Shown here: positions 12,709 through 26,330 of the stretch, one piece after another
Position numbering within the stretch: position 1 is the first letter of the stretch
Layout: every line of letters starts with the position of its first letter
Assembly: GCA_963971305.1 (NCBI GenBank)
Contig: OZ020307.1
Location: 199,501-263,500, forward strand
Direction: 5' to 3'
Source of the DNA: Arcuatula senhousia
Taxonomy: Eukaryota > Mollusca > Bivalvia > Mytilida > Mytilidae
Length of the DNA: 64,000 nucleotides
Program-made: the position numbers and the translations under genes
Notes under the pieces: generated by a model
The model's database searches: none
The model's input: the letters and a program-made list of their open reading frames with translations, nothing else
Told to the model about the DNA's origin: nothing

Positions 12709-13032
12709 TTAAATGAGATACTAGCCCTAACCCTAACCCTAGTAATTATCTGTTAAATTGAAGATTTATGTGATGCGAGTATTATTAAGTCGTTAGGGTT
12801 AAACTTACAGATTATTCCATAAAATCTTGCAACTGAGTTGCAAGGTAGTAAAAATACCCTAACCCTCTCCGCGGTTAAAGGTTAAGGTTAAGGTTAAGGT
12901 TAAAAAGTAACCTTAACCTCAATTTTTTAACCGTAACCGTGGAAAATAAACAGTTTATATCGTTAAGTTAAAATGAAAACTTAAAGTTGGTCACATAAAA
13001 ACTTGCAACTGAGTTGCAAGGTAGTATAAATA
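12709..13032 (-). repeat. Partial satellite unit between transposon and telomeric tract
   Basis: This is minus-oriented satellite sequence that continues the unit interrupted by the transposon. It is slightly altered: a TTAGGGTTA replaces the usual TAATAT near 12793, and the TTAGGG microtract is shortened. It ends with the palindrome and TATAAATA just before the telomeric tract. Confidence 0.85.
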
Positions 13033-13168
13033 CCCTAACCCTAACCCTAACCCTAACCCTAACCCTAACCCTAACCCTAACCCTAACCCTAACCCTAACC
13101 CTAACCCTAACCCTAACCCTAACCCTAACCCTAACCCCAACCCTAACCCTAACCCTAACCCTAACCCT
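13033..13168. repeat. Interstitial telomeric tract 1, (CCCTAA)n
   Basis: About 22 consecutive CCCTAA repeats with one CCCCAA variant. The tract grows directly out of the CCCTAACCC that normally follows TATAAATA in the satellite unit. At its right end it joins the inverted transposon fragment without a linker (CCCTGACCATGG). Confidence 0.97.
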
Positions 13169-13527
13169 GACCATGGTGTTCACGACCGCCAAAGTAGAGA
13201 AATTTACTGCCAAAGGAGGGCAGTAAAATTTTGATTCTGACTTGTACAAGTAAGAATGATATAAAAACAAAAAATCTAAATTACAAACCCATGACTATTT
13301 TGTAAGATTTATAAATAGATCTCAGTATATAGAAAAGGAATTTAACCATAGAGAATATCTCTGGATAAGATACTTTGATAAAAAGACATTCTAGTATATT
13401 CTACTCATAGAAGTCAGATTGAAATTTCTAAAAATAAAGAGAAGATAACTCTAGTTTGTTTAGTCTGACTTGTACAAGTAAGATTGAATCTGATCATTCT
13501 GACTTGTACAAGTTGGTCCCCAGACTG
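13169..13527 (-). mobile_element. Inverted 359 bp fragment of the MITE-like transposon
   Basis: This is the reverse complement of the left 359 bp of copy 1 (11925-12283) with no visible difference. It ends with the transposon terminus CAGACTG and then TTTAATAAAGTC, the mirror image of the left flank of copy 1. The flank was therefore copied together with the transposon, so this is part of a larger inverted duplication and not an independent insertion. Confidence 0.9.
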
Positions 13528-16500
13528 TTTAATAAAGTCTAAGTTTGAAACATACTTACCCCGTTCTTTGACTACTGTTTAAACATGATATTTAGACATC
13601 TGTGGTCTATTACCAAGAATGTGTGAAAGTTTCATCAAGATCCATTGACTGGTATAGAAGTACTTGCAGATGGAGCCTTGTCATCCAATCACATCATCAT
13701 GGCCCATTCCCACCACTCCTCTTTTCCACATCATTATCACGTCATATTATCATTTCTGCGCAACTTTGCCCGTAAGTAAAAGTATGCGCGTGGACTTGTT
13801 TTTTTTTTTTTTTTGGAATTTAGCTTCTGATTTTTTCCTTCCTTTTGCCCTTTCTCTTTCTTTCCTTTTTTGTTTCTTCCCTTTTTCGGAGATTCATGGT
13901 ACACCTAACTCGAAAACGACACATCTCAGAAAGTTGCGGTTTTTTTGCATCGGATTACCCGTTAAAAAATACTGCCCCTACGGGGCGGATTTTTAAATTT
14001 CGTGACGATTGGAGTACGGGAACATGCCAAAATGAGCAACAATGGATGTCTGCAAAGTTGTCAAAATGGCAATCGTAACCCCAACCCTCCCAAAACAATT
14101 TTTTTCGAGTTTTTCATCCAAAAACTTAATACGAATCACTAATCGGTTTTCTTCTTCGACCCTTCTGTTTCTCAATAAAAAAAGTCTTGAAAGAATAGCG
14201 AAAAACACGTTTTTCAAAGAAAAAATGAAGTTAGGGTTAAGGTTAAGGTTAAGGTTACTTTTTAACCTTAACCTTAACCTTAACCTTTAACCGCGGAGAG
14301 GGTTAGGGTATTTATACTACCTTGCAACTCAGTTGCAAGTTTTTATGTGACCAACTTTAAGTTTTCATTTTAACTTAACGATATAAACTGTTTATTTTCC
14401 ACGGTTACGGTTAAAAAATTGAGGTTAAGGTTACTTTTTAACCTTAACCTTAACCTTAACCTTTAACCGCGGAGAGGGTTAGGGTATTTTTACTACCTTG
14501 CAACTCAGTTGCAAGTTTTTATGGAATAATCTGTAAGTTTATATTACGACTTAATAATACTCGCATCACATAAATCTTCAATTTAACAGATAATTACTAG
14601 GGTTAGGGTTAGGTTAGGGTTAAGGTTAGGGCTAGGATCTCATTTAATAAAGTCTAAGTTTGAAACATACTTACCCCGTTCTTTGACTACTGTTTAAACA
14701 TGATATTTAGACATCTGTGGTCTATTACCAAGAATGTGTGAAAGTTTCATCAAGATCCATTGACTGGTATAGAAGTACTTGCAGATGGAGCCTTGTCATC
14801 CAATCACATCATCATGGCCCATTCCCACCACTCCTCTTTTCCACATCATTATCACGTCATATTATCATTTCTGCGCAACTTTGCCCGTAAGTAAAAGTAT
14901 GCGCGTGGACTTGTTTTTTTGTTTTTTTTTTTTTGGAATTTAGCTTCTGATTTTTTCCTTCCTTTTGCCCTTTCTCTTTCTTTCCTTTTTTGTTTCTTCC
15001 CTTTTTCGGAGATTCATGGTACACCTAACTCGAAAACGACACATCTCAGAAAGTTGCGGTTTTTTGCATCGGATTACCCGTTAAAAAATACTGCCCCTAC
15101 GGGGCGGATTTTTAAATTTCGTGACGATTGGAGTACGGGAACATGCCAAAATGAGCAACAATGGATGTCTGCAAAGTTGTCAAAATGGCAATCGTAACCC
15201 CAACCCTCCCAAAACAATTTTTTTCGAGTTTTTCATCCAAAAACTTAATACGAATCACTAATCGGTTTTCTTCTTCGACCCTTCTGTTTCTCAATAAAAA
15301 AAGTCTTGAAAGAATAGCGAAAAACACGTTTTTCAAAGAAAAAATGAAGTTAGGGTTAAGGTTAAGGTTAAGGTTACTTTTTAACCTTAACCTTAACCTT
15401 AACCTTTAACCGCGGAGAGGGTTAGGGTATTTATACTACCTTGCAACTCAGTTGCAAGTTTTTATGTGACCAACTTTAAGTTTTCATTTTAACTTAACGA
15501 TATAAACTGTTTATTTTCCACGGTTACGGTTAAAAAATTGAGGTTAAGGTTACTTTTTAACCTTAACCTTAACCTTAACCTTTAACCGCGGAGAGGGTTA
15601 GGGTATTTTTACTACCTTGCAACTCAGTTGCAAGTTTTTATGGAATAATCTGTAAGTTTATATTACGACTTAATAATACTCGCATCACATAAATCTTCAA
15701 TTTAACAGATAATTACTAGGGTTAGGGTTAGGTTAGGGTTAAGGTTAGGGCTAGGATCTCATTTAATAAAGTCTAAGTATGAAACATACTTACCCCGTTC
15801 TTTGACTACTGTTTAAACATGATATTTAGACATCTGTGGTCTATTACCAAGAATGTGTGAAAGTTTCATCAAGATCCATTGACTGGTATAGAAGTACTTG
15901 CAGATGGAGCCTTGTCATCCAATCACATCATCATGGCCCATTCCCACCACTCCTCTTTTCCACATCATTATCACGTCATATTATCATTTCTGCGCAACTT
16001 TGCCCGTAAGTAAAAGTATGCGCGTGGACTTGTTTTTTTTTTTTTTTTGGAATTTAGCTTCTGATTTTTTCCTTCCTTTTGCCCTTTCTCTTTCTTTCCT
16101 TTTTTGTTTCTTCCCTTTTTCGGAGATTCATGGTACACCTAACTCGAAAACGACACATCTCAGAAAGTTGCGGTTTTTTTGCATCGGATTACCCGTTAAA
16201 AAATACTGCCCCTACGGGGCGGATTTTTAAATTTCGTGACGATTGGAGTACGGGAACATGCCAAAATGAGCAACAATGGATGTCTGCAAAGTTGTCAAAA
16301 TGGCAATCGTAACCCCAACCCTCCCAAAACAATTTTTTTCGAGTTTTTCATCCAAAAACTTAATACGAATCACTAATCGGTTTTCTTCTTCGACCCTTCT
16401 GTTTCTCAATAAAAAAAGTCTTGAAAGAATAGCGAAAAACACGTTTTTCAAAGAAAAAATGAAGTTAGGGTTAAGGTTAAGGTTAAGGTTACTTTTTAAC

Positions 16501-17434
16501 CTTAACCTTAACCTTAACCTTTAACCGCGGAGAGGGTTAGGGTATTTATACTACCTTGCAACTCAGTTGCAAGTTTTTATGTGACCAACTTTAAGTTTTC
16601 ATTTTAACTTAACGATATAAACTGTTTATTTTCCACGGTTACGGTTAAAAAATTGAGGTTAAGGTTACTTTTTAACCTTAACCTTAACCTTAACCTTTAA
16701 CCGCGGAGAGGGTTAGGGTATTTTTACTACCTTGCAACTCAGTTGCAAGTTTTTATGGAATAATCTGTAAGTTTATATTACGACTTAATAATACTCGCAT
16801 CACATAAATCTTCAATTTAACAGATAATTACTAGGGTTAGGGTTAGGTTAGGGTTAAGGTTAGGGCTAGGATCTCATTTAATAAAGTCTAAGTATGAAAC
16901 ATACTTACCCCGTTCTTTGACTACTGTTTAAACATGATATTTAGACATCTGTGGTCTATTACCAAGAATGTGTGAAAGTTTCATCAAGATCCATTGACTG
17001 GTATAGAAGTACTTGCAGATGGAGCCTTGTCATCCAATCACATCATCATGGCCCATTCCCACCACTCCTCTTTTCCACATCATTATCACGTCATATTATC
17101 ATTTCTGCGCAACTTTGCCCGTAAGTAAAAGTATGCGCGTGGACTTGTTTTTTGTTTTTGTTTTTTTGGAATTTAGCTTCTGATTTTTTCCTTCCTTTTG
17201 CCCTTTCTCTTTCTTTCCTTTTTTGTTTCTTCCCTTTTTCGGAGATTCATGGTACACCTAACTCGAAAACGACACATCTCAGAAAGTTGCGGTTTTTTGC
17301 ATCGGATTACCCGTTAAAAAATACTGCCCCTACGGGGCGGATTTTTAAATTTCGTGACGATTGGAGTACGGGAACATGCCAAAATGAGCAACAATGGATG
17401 TGTGCAAAGTTGTCAAAATGGCAATCGTAACCCC
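13528..17434 (+). repeat. Subtelomeric satellite array 3
   Basis: About 3.5 plus-oriented units of the 1.117 kb satellite. It corresponds to array 1 at an offset of ~14.4 kb for its first units and ~13.29 kb for the last one, so one unit present in array 1 (the one with the GCATGGGATT variant near 2893) is missing here. It ends at the same orientation switch as array 1, with the same ACCCCAATTGAAG junction. Confidence 0.95.
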
Positions 17435-20400
17435 AATTGAAGATTTATGTGATGCGAGTATTATTAAGTCGTAATATAAACTTACAGATTATTCCATAAA
17501 AACTTGCAACTGAGTTGCAAGGTAGTAAAAATACCCTAACCCTCTCCGCGGTTAAAGGTTAAGGTTAAGGTTAAGGTTAAAAAGTAACCTTAACCTCAAT
17601 TTTTTAACCGTAACCGTGGAAAATAAACAGTTTATATCGTTAAGTTATAATGAAAACTTAGAGTTGGTCACATAAAAACTTGCAACTGAGTTGCAAGGTA
17701 GTATAAATACCCTAACCCTCTCCGCGGTTTCAAGGTTAAGGTTAAGGTTAAGGTTAAAAAGTAACCTTAACCTTAACCTTAACCCTAACTTCATTTTTTC
17801 TTTGAAAAACGTGTTTTTCGCTATTTTTTAAAGATTTTTTTTATTGAGAAACAGAAGGGTCGAAGAAGAAAACCGATTAGTGATTCGTATTAAGTTTTTG
17901 GATGAAAAACTCGAAAAAAATTGTTTTGGGACGGGTGGGGTTACGATTGCCATTTTGACAACTTTGCACACATCCATTGTTGCTCATTTTGGCATGTTCC
18001 CGTACTCCAATCGTCACGAAATTTAAAAATCCGCCCCGTAGGGGCAGTATTTTTTAACGGGTAATCCGATGCAAAAAACCGCAAGTTTCTGAGATGTGTC
18101 GTTTTCGAGTTAGGTGTACCATGAACCTGCGAAAAAGGGAAAAATCAAAAATGGAAAGAAAGAGAAAGGGCAAAAGGAAGGAAAAAATCAGAAGCTAAAT
18201 TCCCCCCCCAAAAAAAAAACAAAAAAAAAAACAAGTCCACGCGCATACTTTTACTTACGGGCAAAGTTGCGCAGAAATGATAATATGACGTGATGATGAT
18301 GTGAAAAAGAGGAGTGTTGGGAATGGGCCATGATGATGTGATTGGATGACAAGGCTCCATCTGCAATTACTTCTATACCAGTCAATGGATCTTGATGAAA
18401 CTTTCACACATTCTTGGTGATATACCACAGATGTCTAAATATCATGTTTAAACAGCAGTCAAAGAACGGGGTAAGTATGTTTCAAACTTAGACTTTATTA
18501 AATGAGATTCTAACCCTAACCCTAACCCTAACCTAACCCCAACCCTAGTAATTATCTGTTAAATTGAAGATTTATGTGATGCTACTATTATTAAGTCGTA
18601 ATATAAACTTACATTTTATCCCATATAAACTTGCAACTGAGTTGCAAGGTAGTAAAAATACCCTAACCCTCTCCACGGTTAAAGGTTAAGGTTAAGGTTA
18701 AGGTTAAAAAGTAACCTTAACCTCAATTTTTTAACCGTAACCGTGGAAAATAAACAGTTTATATCGTTAAGTTAAAATGAAAACTTAAAGTTGGTCACAT
18801 AAAAACTTGCAACTGAGTTGCAAGGTAGTATAAATACCCTAACCCTCTCCGCGGTTAAAGGTTAAGGTTAAGGTTAAGGTTAAAAAGTAACCTTAACCTT
18901 AACCTTAACCCTAACTTCATTTTTTCTTTGAAAAACGTGTTTTTCGCTATTCTTTCAAGACTTTTTTATTGAGAAACAGAAGGGTCGAAGAAGAAAACCG
19001 ATTAGTGATTCGTATTAAGTTTTTGGATGAAAAACTCGAAAAAAATTGTTTTGGGAGGGTTGGGGTTACGATTGCCATTTTGACAACTTTGCACACATCC
19101 ATTGTTGCTCATTTTGGCATGTTCCCGTACTCCAATCGTCACGAAATTTAAAAATCCGCCCCGTAGGGGCAGTATTTTTTAACGGGTAATCCGATGCAAA
19201 AAACCGCAAGTTTCTGAGATGTGTCGTTTTCGAGTTAGGTGTACCATGAACCTGCGAAAAAGGGAAAAATCAAAAATGGAAAGAAAGAGAAAGGGCAAAA
19301 GGAAGGAAAAAATCAGAAGCTAAATTCCCCCCCCCCAAAAAAAAAAAAAAAAAAACAAGTCCACGCGCATACTTTTACTTACGGGCAAAGTTGCGCAGAA
19401 ATGATAATATGACGTGATGATGATGTGAAAAAGAGGAGTGTTGGGAATGGGCCATGATGATGTGATTGGATGACAAGGCTCCATCTGCAATTACTTCTAT
19501 ACCAGTCAATGGATCTTGATGAAACTTTCACACATTCTTGGTGATATACCACAGATGTCTAAATATCATGTTTAAACAGCAGTCAAAGAACGGGGTAAGT
19601 ATGTTTCAAACTTAGACTTTATTAAATGAGATTCTAACCCTAACCCTAACCCTAACCTAACCCCAACCCTAGTAATTATCTGTTAAATTGAAGATTTATG
19701 TGATGCTACTATTATTAAGTCGTAATATAAACTTACATTTTATCCCATATAAACTTGCAACTGAGTTGCAAGGTAGTATAAATACCCTAACCCTCTCCAC
19801 GGTTAAAGGTTAAGGTTAAGGTTAAGGTTAAAAAGTAACCTTAACCTCAAATTTTTAACCGTAACCGTGGAAAATAAACAGTTTATATCGTTAAGTTATA
19901 ATGAAAACTTAGAGTTGGTCACATAAAAACTTGCAACTGAGTTGCAAGGTAGTATAAATACCCTAACCCTCTCCGCGGTTTCAAGGTTAAGGTTAAGGTT
20001 AAGGTTAAAAAGTAACCTTAACCTTAACCTTAACCCTAACTTCATTTTTTCTTTGAAAAACGTGTTTTTCGCTATTTTTTAAAGATTTTTTTTATTGAGA
20101 AACAGAAGGGTCGAAGAAGAAAACCGATTAGTGATTCGTATTAAGTTTTTGGATGAAAAACTCGAAAAAAATTGTTTTGGGACGGGTGGGGTTACGATTG
20201 CCATTTTGACAACTTTGCACACATCCATTGTTGCTCATTTTGGCATGTTCCCGTACTCCAATCGTCACGAAATTTAAAAATCCGCCCCGTAGGGGCAGTA
20301 TTTTTTAACGGGTAATCCGATGCAAAAAACCGCAAGTTTCTGAGATGTGTCGTTTTCGAGTTAGGTGTACCATGAACCTGCGAAAAAGGGAAAAATCAAA

Positions 20401-23400
20401 AATGGAAAGAAAGAGAAAGGGCAAAAGGAAGGAAAAAATCAGAAGCTAAATTCCCCCCAAAAAAAACAAAAAAAAAAAAAACAAGTCCACGCGCATACTT
20501 TTACTTACGGGCAAAGTTGCGCAGAAATGATAATATGACGTGATGATGATGTGAAAAAGAGGAGTGTTGGGAATGGGCCATGATGATGTGATTGGATGAC
20601 AAGGCTCCATCTGCAATTACTTCTATACCAGTCAATGGATCTTGATGAAACTTTCACACATTCTTGGTGATATACCACAGATGTCTAAATATCATGTTTA
20701 AACAGCAGTCAAAGAACGGGGTAAGTATGTTTCAAACTTAGACTTTATTAAATGAGATTCTAACCCTAACCCTAACCCTAACCTAACCCCAACCCTAGTA
20801 ATTATCTGTTAAATTGAAGATTTATGTGATGCTACTATTATTAAGTCGTAATATAAACTTACATTTTATCCCATATAAACTTGCAACTGAGTTGCAAGGT
20901 AGTATAAATACCCTAACCCTCTCCACGGTTAAAGGTTAAGGTTAAGGTTAAGGTTAAAAAGTAACCTTAACCTCAAATTTTTAACCGTAACCGTGGAAAA
21001 TAAACAGTTTATATCGTTAAGTTATAATGAAAACTTAGAGTTGGTCACATAAAAACTTGCAACTGAGTTGCAAGGTAGTATAAATACCCTAACCCTCTCC
21101 GCGGTTTCAAGGTTAAGGTTAAGGTTAAGGTTAAAAAGTAACCTTAACCTTAACCTTAACCCTAACTTCATTTTTTCTTTGAAAAACGTGTTTTTCGCTA
21201 TTTTTTAAAGATTTTTTTTATTGAGAAACAGAAGGGTCGAAGAAGAAAACCGATTAGTGATTCGTATTAAGTTTTTGGATGAAAAACTCGAAAAAAATTG
21301 TTTTGGGACGGGTGGGGTTACGATTGCCATTTTGACAACTTTGCACACATCCATTGTTGCTCATTTTGGCATGTTCCCGTACTCCAATCGTCACGAAATT
21401 TAAAAATCCGCCCCGTAGGGGCAGTATTTTTTAACGGGTAATCCGATGCAAAAAACCGCAACTTTCTGAGATGTGTCGTTTTCGAGTTAGGTGTACCATG
21501 AATCTCCGAAAAAGGGAAGAAACAAAAAAGGAAAGAAAGAGAAAGGGCAAAAGGAAGGAAAAAATCAGAAGCTAAATTCCAAAAAAAAAAAACAAAAAAA
21601 CAAGTCCACGCGCATACTTTTACTTACGGGCAAAGTTGCGCAGAAATGATAATATGACGTGATAATGATGTGGAAAAGAGGAGTGGTGGGAATGGGCCAT
21701 GATGATGTGATTGGATGACAAGGCTCCATCTGCAAGTACTTCTATACCAGTCAATGGATCTTGATGAAACTTTCACACATTCTTGGTAATAGACCACAGA
21801 TGTCTAAATATCATGTTTAAACAGTAGTCAAAGAACGGGGTAAGTATGTTTCATACTTAGACTTTATTAAATGAGATCCTAGCCCTAACCTTAACCCTAA
21901 CCTAACCCTAACCCTAGTAATTATCTGTTAAATTGAAGATTTATGTGATGCGAGTATTATTAAGTCGTAATATAAACTTACAGATTATTCCATAAAAACT
22001 TGCAACTGAGTTGCAAGGTAGTAAAAATACCCTAACCCTCTCCGCGGTTAAAGGTTAAGGTTAAGGTTAAGGTTAAAAAGTAACCTTAACCTCAATTTTT
22101 TAACCGTAACCGTGGAAAATAAACAGTTTATATCGTTAAGTTAAAATGAAAACTTAAAGTTGGTCACATAAAAACTTGCAACTGAGTTGCAAGGTAGTAT
22201 AAATACCCTAACCCTCTCCGCGGTTAAAGGTTAAGGTTAAGGTTAAGGTTAAAAAGTAACCTTAACCTTAACCTTAACCCTAACTTCATTTTTTCTTTGA
22301 AAAACGTGTTTTTCGCTATTCTTTCAAGACTTTTTTTATTGAGAAACAGAAGGGTCGAAGAAGAAAACCGATTAGTGATTCGTATTAAGTTTTTGGATGA
22401 AAAACTCGAAAAAAATTGTTTTGGGAGGGTTGGGGTTACGATTGCCATTTTGACAACTTTGCAGACATCCATTGTTGCTCATTTTGGCATGTTCCCGTAC
22501 TCCAATCGTCACGAAATTTAAAAATCCGCCCCGTAGGGGCAGTATTTTTTAACGGGTAATCCGATGCAAAAAACCGCAACTTTCTGAGATGTGTCGTTTT
22601 CGAGTTAGGTGTACCATGAATCTCCGAAAAAGGGAAGAAACAAAAAAGGAAAGAAAGAGAAAGGGCAAAAGGAAGGAAAAAATCAGAAGCTAAATTCCAA
22701 AAAAAAAAAACAAAAAAACAAGTCCACGCGCATACTTTTACTTACGGGCAAAGTTGCGCAGAAATGATAATATGACGTGATAATGATGTGGAAAAGAGGA
22801 GTGGTGGGAATGGGCCATGATGATGTGATTGGATGACAAGGCTCCATCTGCAAGTACTTCTATACCAGTCAATGGATCTTGATGAAACTTTCACACATTC
22901 TTGGTAATAGACCACAGATGTCTAAATATCATGTTTAAACAGTAGTCAAAGAACGGGGTAAGTATGTTTCAAACTTAGACTTTATTAAATGAGATCCTAG
23001 CCCTAACCTTAACCCTAACCTAACCCTAACCCTAGTAATTATCTGTTAAATTGAAGATTTATGTGATGCGAGTATTATTAAGTCGTAATATAAACTTACA
23101 GATTATTCCATAAAAACTTGCAACTGAGTTGCAAGGTAGTAAAAATACCCTAACCCTCTCCGCGGTTAAAGGTTAAGGTTAAGGTTAAGGTTAAAAAGTA
23201 ACCTTAACCTCAATTTTTTAACCGTAACCGTGGAAAATAAACAGTTTATATCGTTAAGTTAAAATGAAAACTTAAAGTTGGTCACATAAAAACTTGCAAC
23301 TGAGTTGCAAGGTAGTATAAATACCCTAACCCTCTCCGCGGTTAAAGGTTAAGGTTAAGGTTAAGGTTAAAAAGTAACCTTAACCTTAACCTTAACCCTA

Positions 23401-26330
23401 ACTTCATTTTTTCTTTGAAAAACGTGTTTTTCGCTATTCTTTCAAGACTTTTTTTATTGAGAAACAGAAGGGTCGAAGAAGAAAACCGATTAGTGATTCG
23501 TATTAAGTTTTTGGATGAAAAACTCGAAAAAAATTGTTTTGGGAGGGTTGGGGTTACGATTGCCATTTTGACAACTTTGCAGACATCCATTGTTGCTCAT
23601 TTTGGCATGTTCCCGTACTCCAATCGTCACGAAATTTAAAAATCCGCCCCGTAGGGGCAGTATTTTTTAACGGGTAATCCGATGCAAAAAAACCGCAACT
23701 TTCTGAGATGTGTCGTTTTCGAGTTAGGTGTACCATGAATCTCCGAAAAAGGGAAGAAACAAAAAAGGAAAGAAAGAGAAAGGGCAAAAGGAAGGAAAAA
23801 ATCAGAAGCTAAATTCCAAAAAAAAAAAAAAAACAAGTCCACGCGCATACTTTTACTTACGGGCAAAGTTGCGCAGAAATGATAATATGACGTGATAATG
23901 ATGTGGAAAAGAGGAGTGGTGGGAATGGGCCATGATGATGTGATTGGATGACAAGGCTCCATCTGCAAGTACTTCTATACCAGTCAATGGATCTTGATGA
24001 AACTTTCACACATTCTTGGTAATAGACCACAGATGTCTAAATATCATGTTTAAACAGTAGTCAAAGAACGGGGTAAGTATGTTTCATACTTAGACTTTAT
24101 TAAATGAGATCCTAGCCCTAACCTTAACCCTAACCTAACCCTAACCCTAGTAATTATCTGTTAAATTGAAGATTTATGTGATGCGAGTATTATTAAGTCG
24201 TAATATAAACTTACAGATTATTCCATAAAAACTTGCAACTGAGTTGCAAGGTAGTAAAAATACCCTAACCCTCTCCGCGGTTAAAGGTTAAGGTTAAGGT
24301 TAAGGTTAAAAAGTAACCTTAACCTCAATTTTTTAACCGTAACCGTGGAAAATAAACAGTTTATATCGTTAAGTTAAAATGAAAACTTAAAGTTGGTCAC
24401 ATAAAAACTTGCAACTGAGTTGCAAGGTAGTATAAATACCCTAACCCTCCCCGCGGTTAAAGGTTAAGGTTAAGGTTAAGGTTAAAAAGTAACCTTAACC
24501 TTAACCTTAACCCTAACTTCATTTTTTCTTTGAAAAACGTGTTTTTCGCTATTCTTTCAAGACTTTTTTTATTGAGAAACAGAAGGGTCGAAGAAGAAAA
24601 CCGATTAGTGATTCGTATTAAGTTTTTGGATGAAAAACTCGAAAAAAATTGTTTTGGGAGGGTTGGGGTTACGATTGCCATTTTGACAACTTTGCAGACA
24701 TCCATTGTTGCTCATTTTGGCATGTTCCCGTACTCCAATCGTCACGAAATTTAAAAATCCGCCCCGTAGGGGCAGTATTTTTTAACGGGTAATCCGATGC
24801 AAAAAACCGCAACTTTCTGAGATGTGTCGTTTTCGAGTTAGGTGTACCATGAATCTCCGAAAAAGGGAAGAAACAAAAAAGGAAAGAAAGAGAAAGGGCA
24901 AAAGGAAGGAAAAAATCAGAAGCTAAATTCCAAAAAAAAAAACAAAAAAACAAGTCCACGCGCATACTTTTACTTACGGGCAAAGTTGCGCAGAAATGAT
25001 AATATGACGTGATAATGATGTGGAAAAGAGGAGTGGTGGGAATGGGCCATGATGATGTGATTGGATGACAAGGCTCCATCTGCAAGTACTTCTATACCAG
25101 TCAATGGATCTTGATGAAACTTTCACACATTCTTGGTAATAGACCACAGATGTCTAAATATCATGTTTAAACAGTAGTCAAAGAACGGGGTAAGTATGTT
25201 TCAAACTTAGACTTTATTAAATGAGATCCTAGCCCTAACCTTAACCCTAACCTAACCCTAACCCTAGTAATTATCTGTTAAATTGAAGATTTATGTGATG
25301 CGAGTATTATTAAGTCGTAATATAAACTTACAGATTATTCCATAAAAACTTGCAACTGAGTTGCAAGGTAGTAAAAATACCCTAACCCTCTCCGCGGTTA
25401 AAGGTTAAGGTTAAGGTTAAAAAGTAACCTTAACCTCAATTTTTTAACCGTAACCGTGGAAAATAAACAGTTTATATCGTTAAGTTAAAATGAAAACTTA
25501 AAGTTGGTCACATAAAAACTTGCAACTGAGTTGCAAGGTAGTATAAATACCCTAACCCTCTCCGCGGTTAAAGGTTAAGGTTAAGGTTAAGGTTAAAAAG
25601 TAACCTTAACCTTAACCTTAACCCTAACTTCATTTTTTCTTTGAAAAACGTGTTTTTCGCTATTCTTTCAAGACTTTTTTTATTGAGAAACAGAAGGGTC
25701 GAAGAAGAAAACCGATTAGTGATTCGTATTAAGTTTTTGGATGAAAAACTCGAAAAAAATTGTTTTGGGAGGGTTGGGGTTACGATTGCCATTTTGACAA
25801 CTTTGCAGACATCCATTGTTGCTCATTTTGGCATGTTCCCGTACTCCAATCGTCACGAAATTTAAAAATCCGCCCCGTAGGGGCAGTATTTTTTAACGGG
25901 TAATCCGATGCAAAAAAACCGCAACTTTCTGAGATGTGTCGTTTTCGAGTTAGGTGTACCATGAATCTCCGAAAAAGGGAAGAAACAAAAAAGGAAAGAA
26001 AGAGAAAGGGCAAAAGGAAGGAAAAAATCAGAAGCTAAATTCCAAAAAAAAAAAAAAAACAAGTCCACGCGCATACTTTTACTTACGGGCAAAGTTGCGC
26101 AGAAATGATAATATGACGTGATAATGATGTGGAAAAGAGGAGTGGTGGGAATGGGCCATGATGATGTGATTGGATGACAAGGCTCCATCTGCAAGTACTT
26201 CTATACCAGTCAATGGATCTTGATGAAACTTTCACACATTCTTGGTAATAGACCACAGATGTCTAAATATCATGTTTAAACAGTAGTCAAAGAACGGGGT
26301 AAGTATGTTTCAAACTTAGACTTTATTAAA
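17435..26330 (-). repeat. Subtelomeric satellite array 4
   Basis: Eight minus-oriented units: four near the inversion (cores near 17844, 18969, 20095 and 21221) and four of variant A (cores near 22341, 23459, 24574 and 25685). It matches array 2 but has one extra unit, the one with its core near 18969, which is a mosaic of A and B variants. One block near 25400 has lost a hexamer. It ends at the same TTAAA target occupied by transposon copy 2. Confidence 0.95.

Noticed and set aside
13033..13168. CRISPR array
   Set aside because: Spacer-free hexamer repeats with no repeat-spacer alternation; the sequence is telomeric and eukaryotic.
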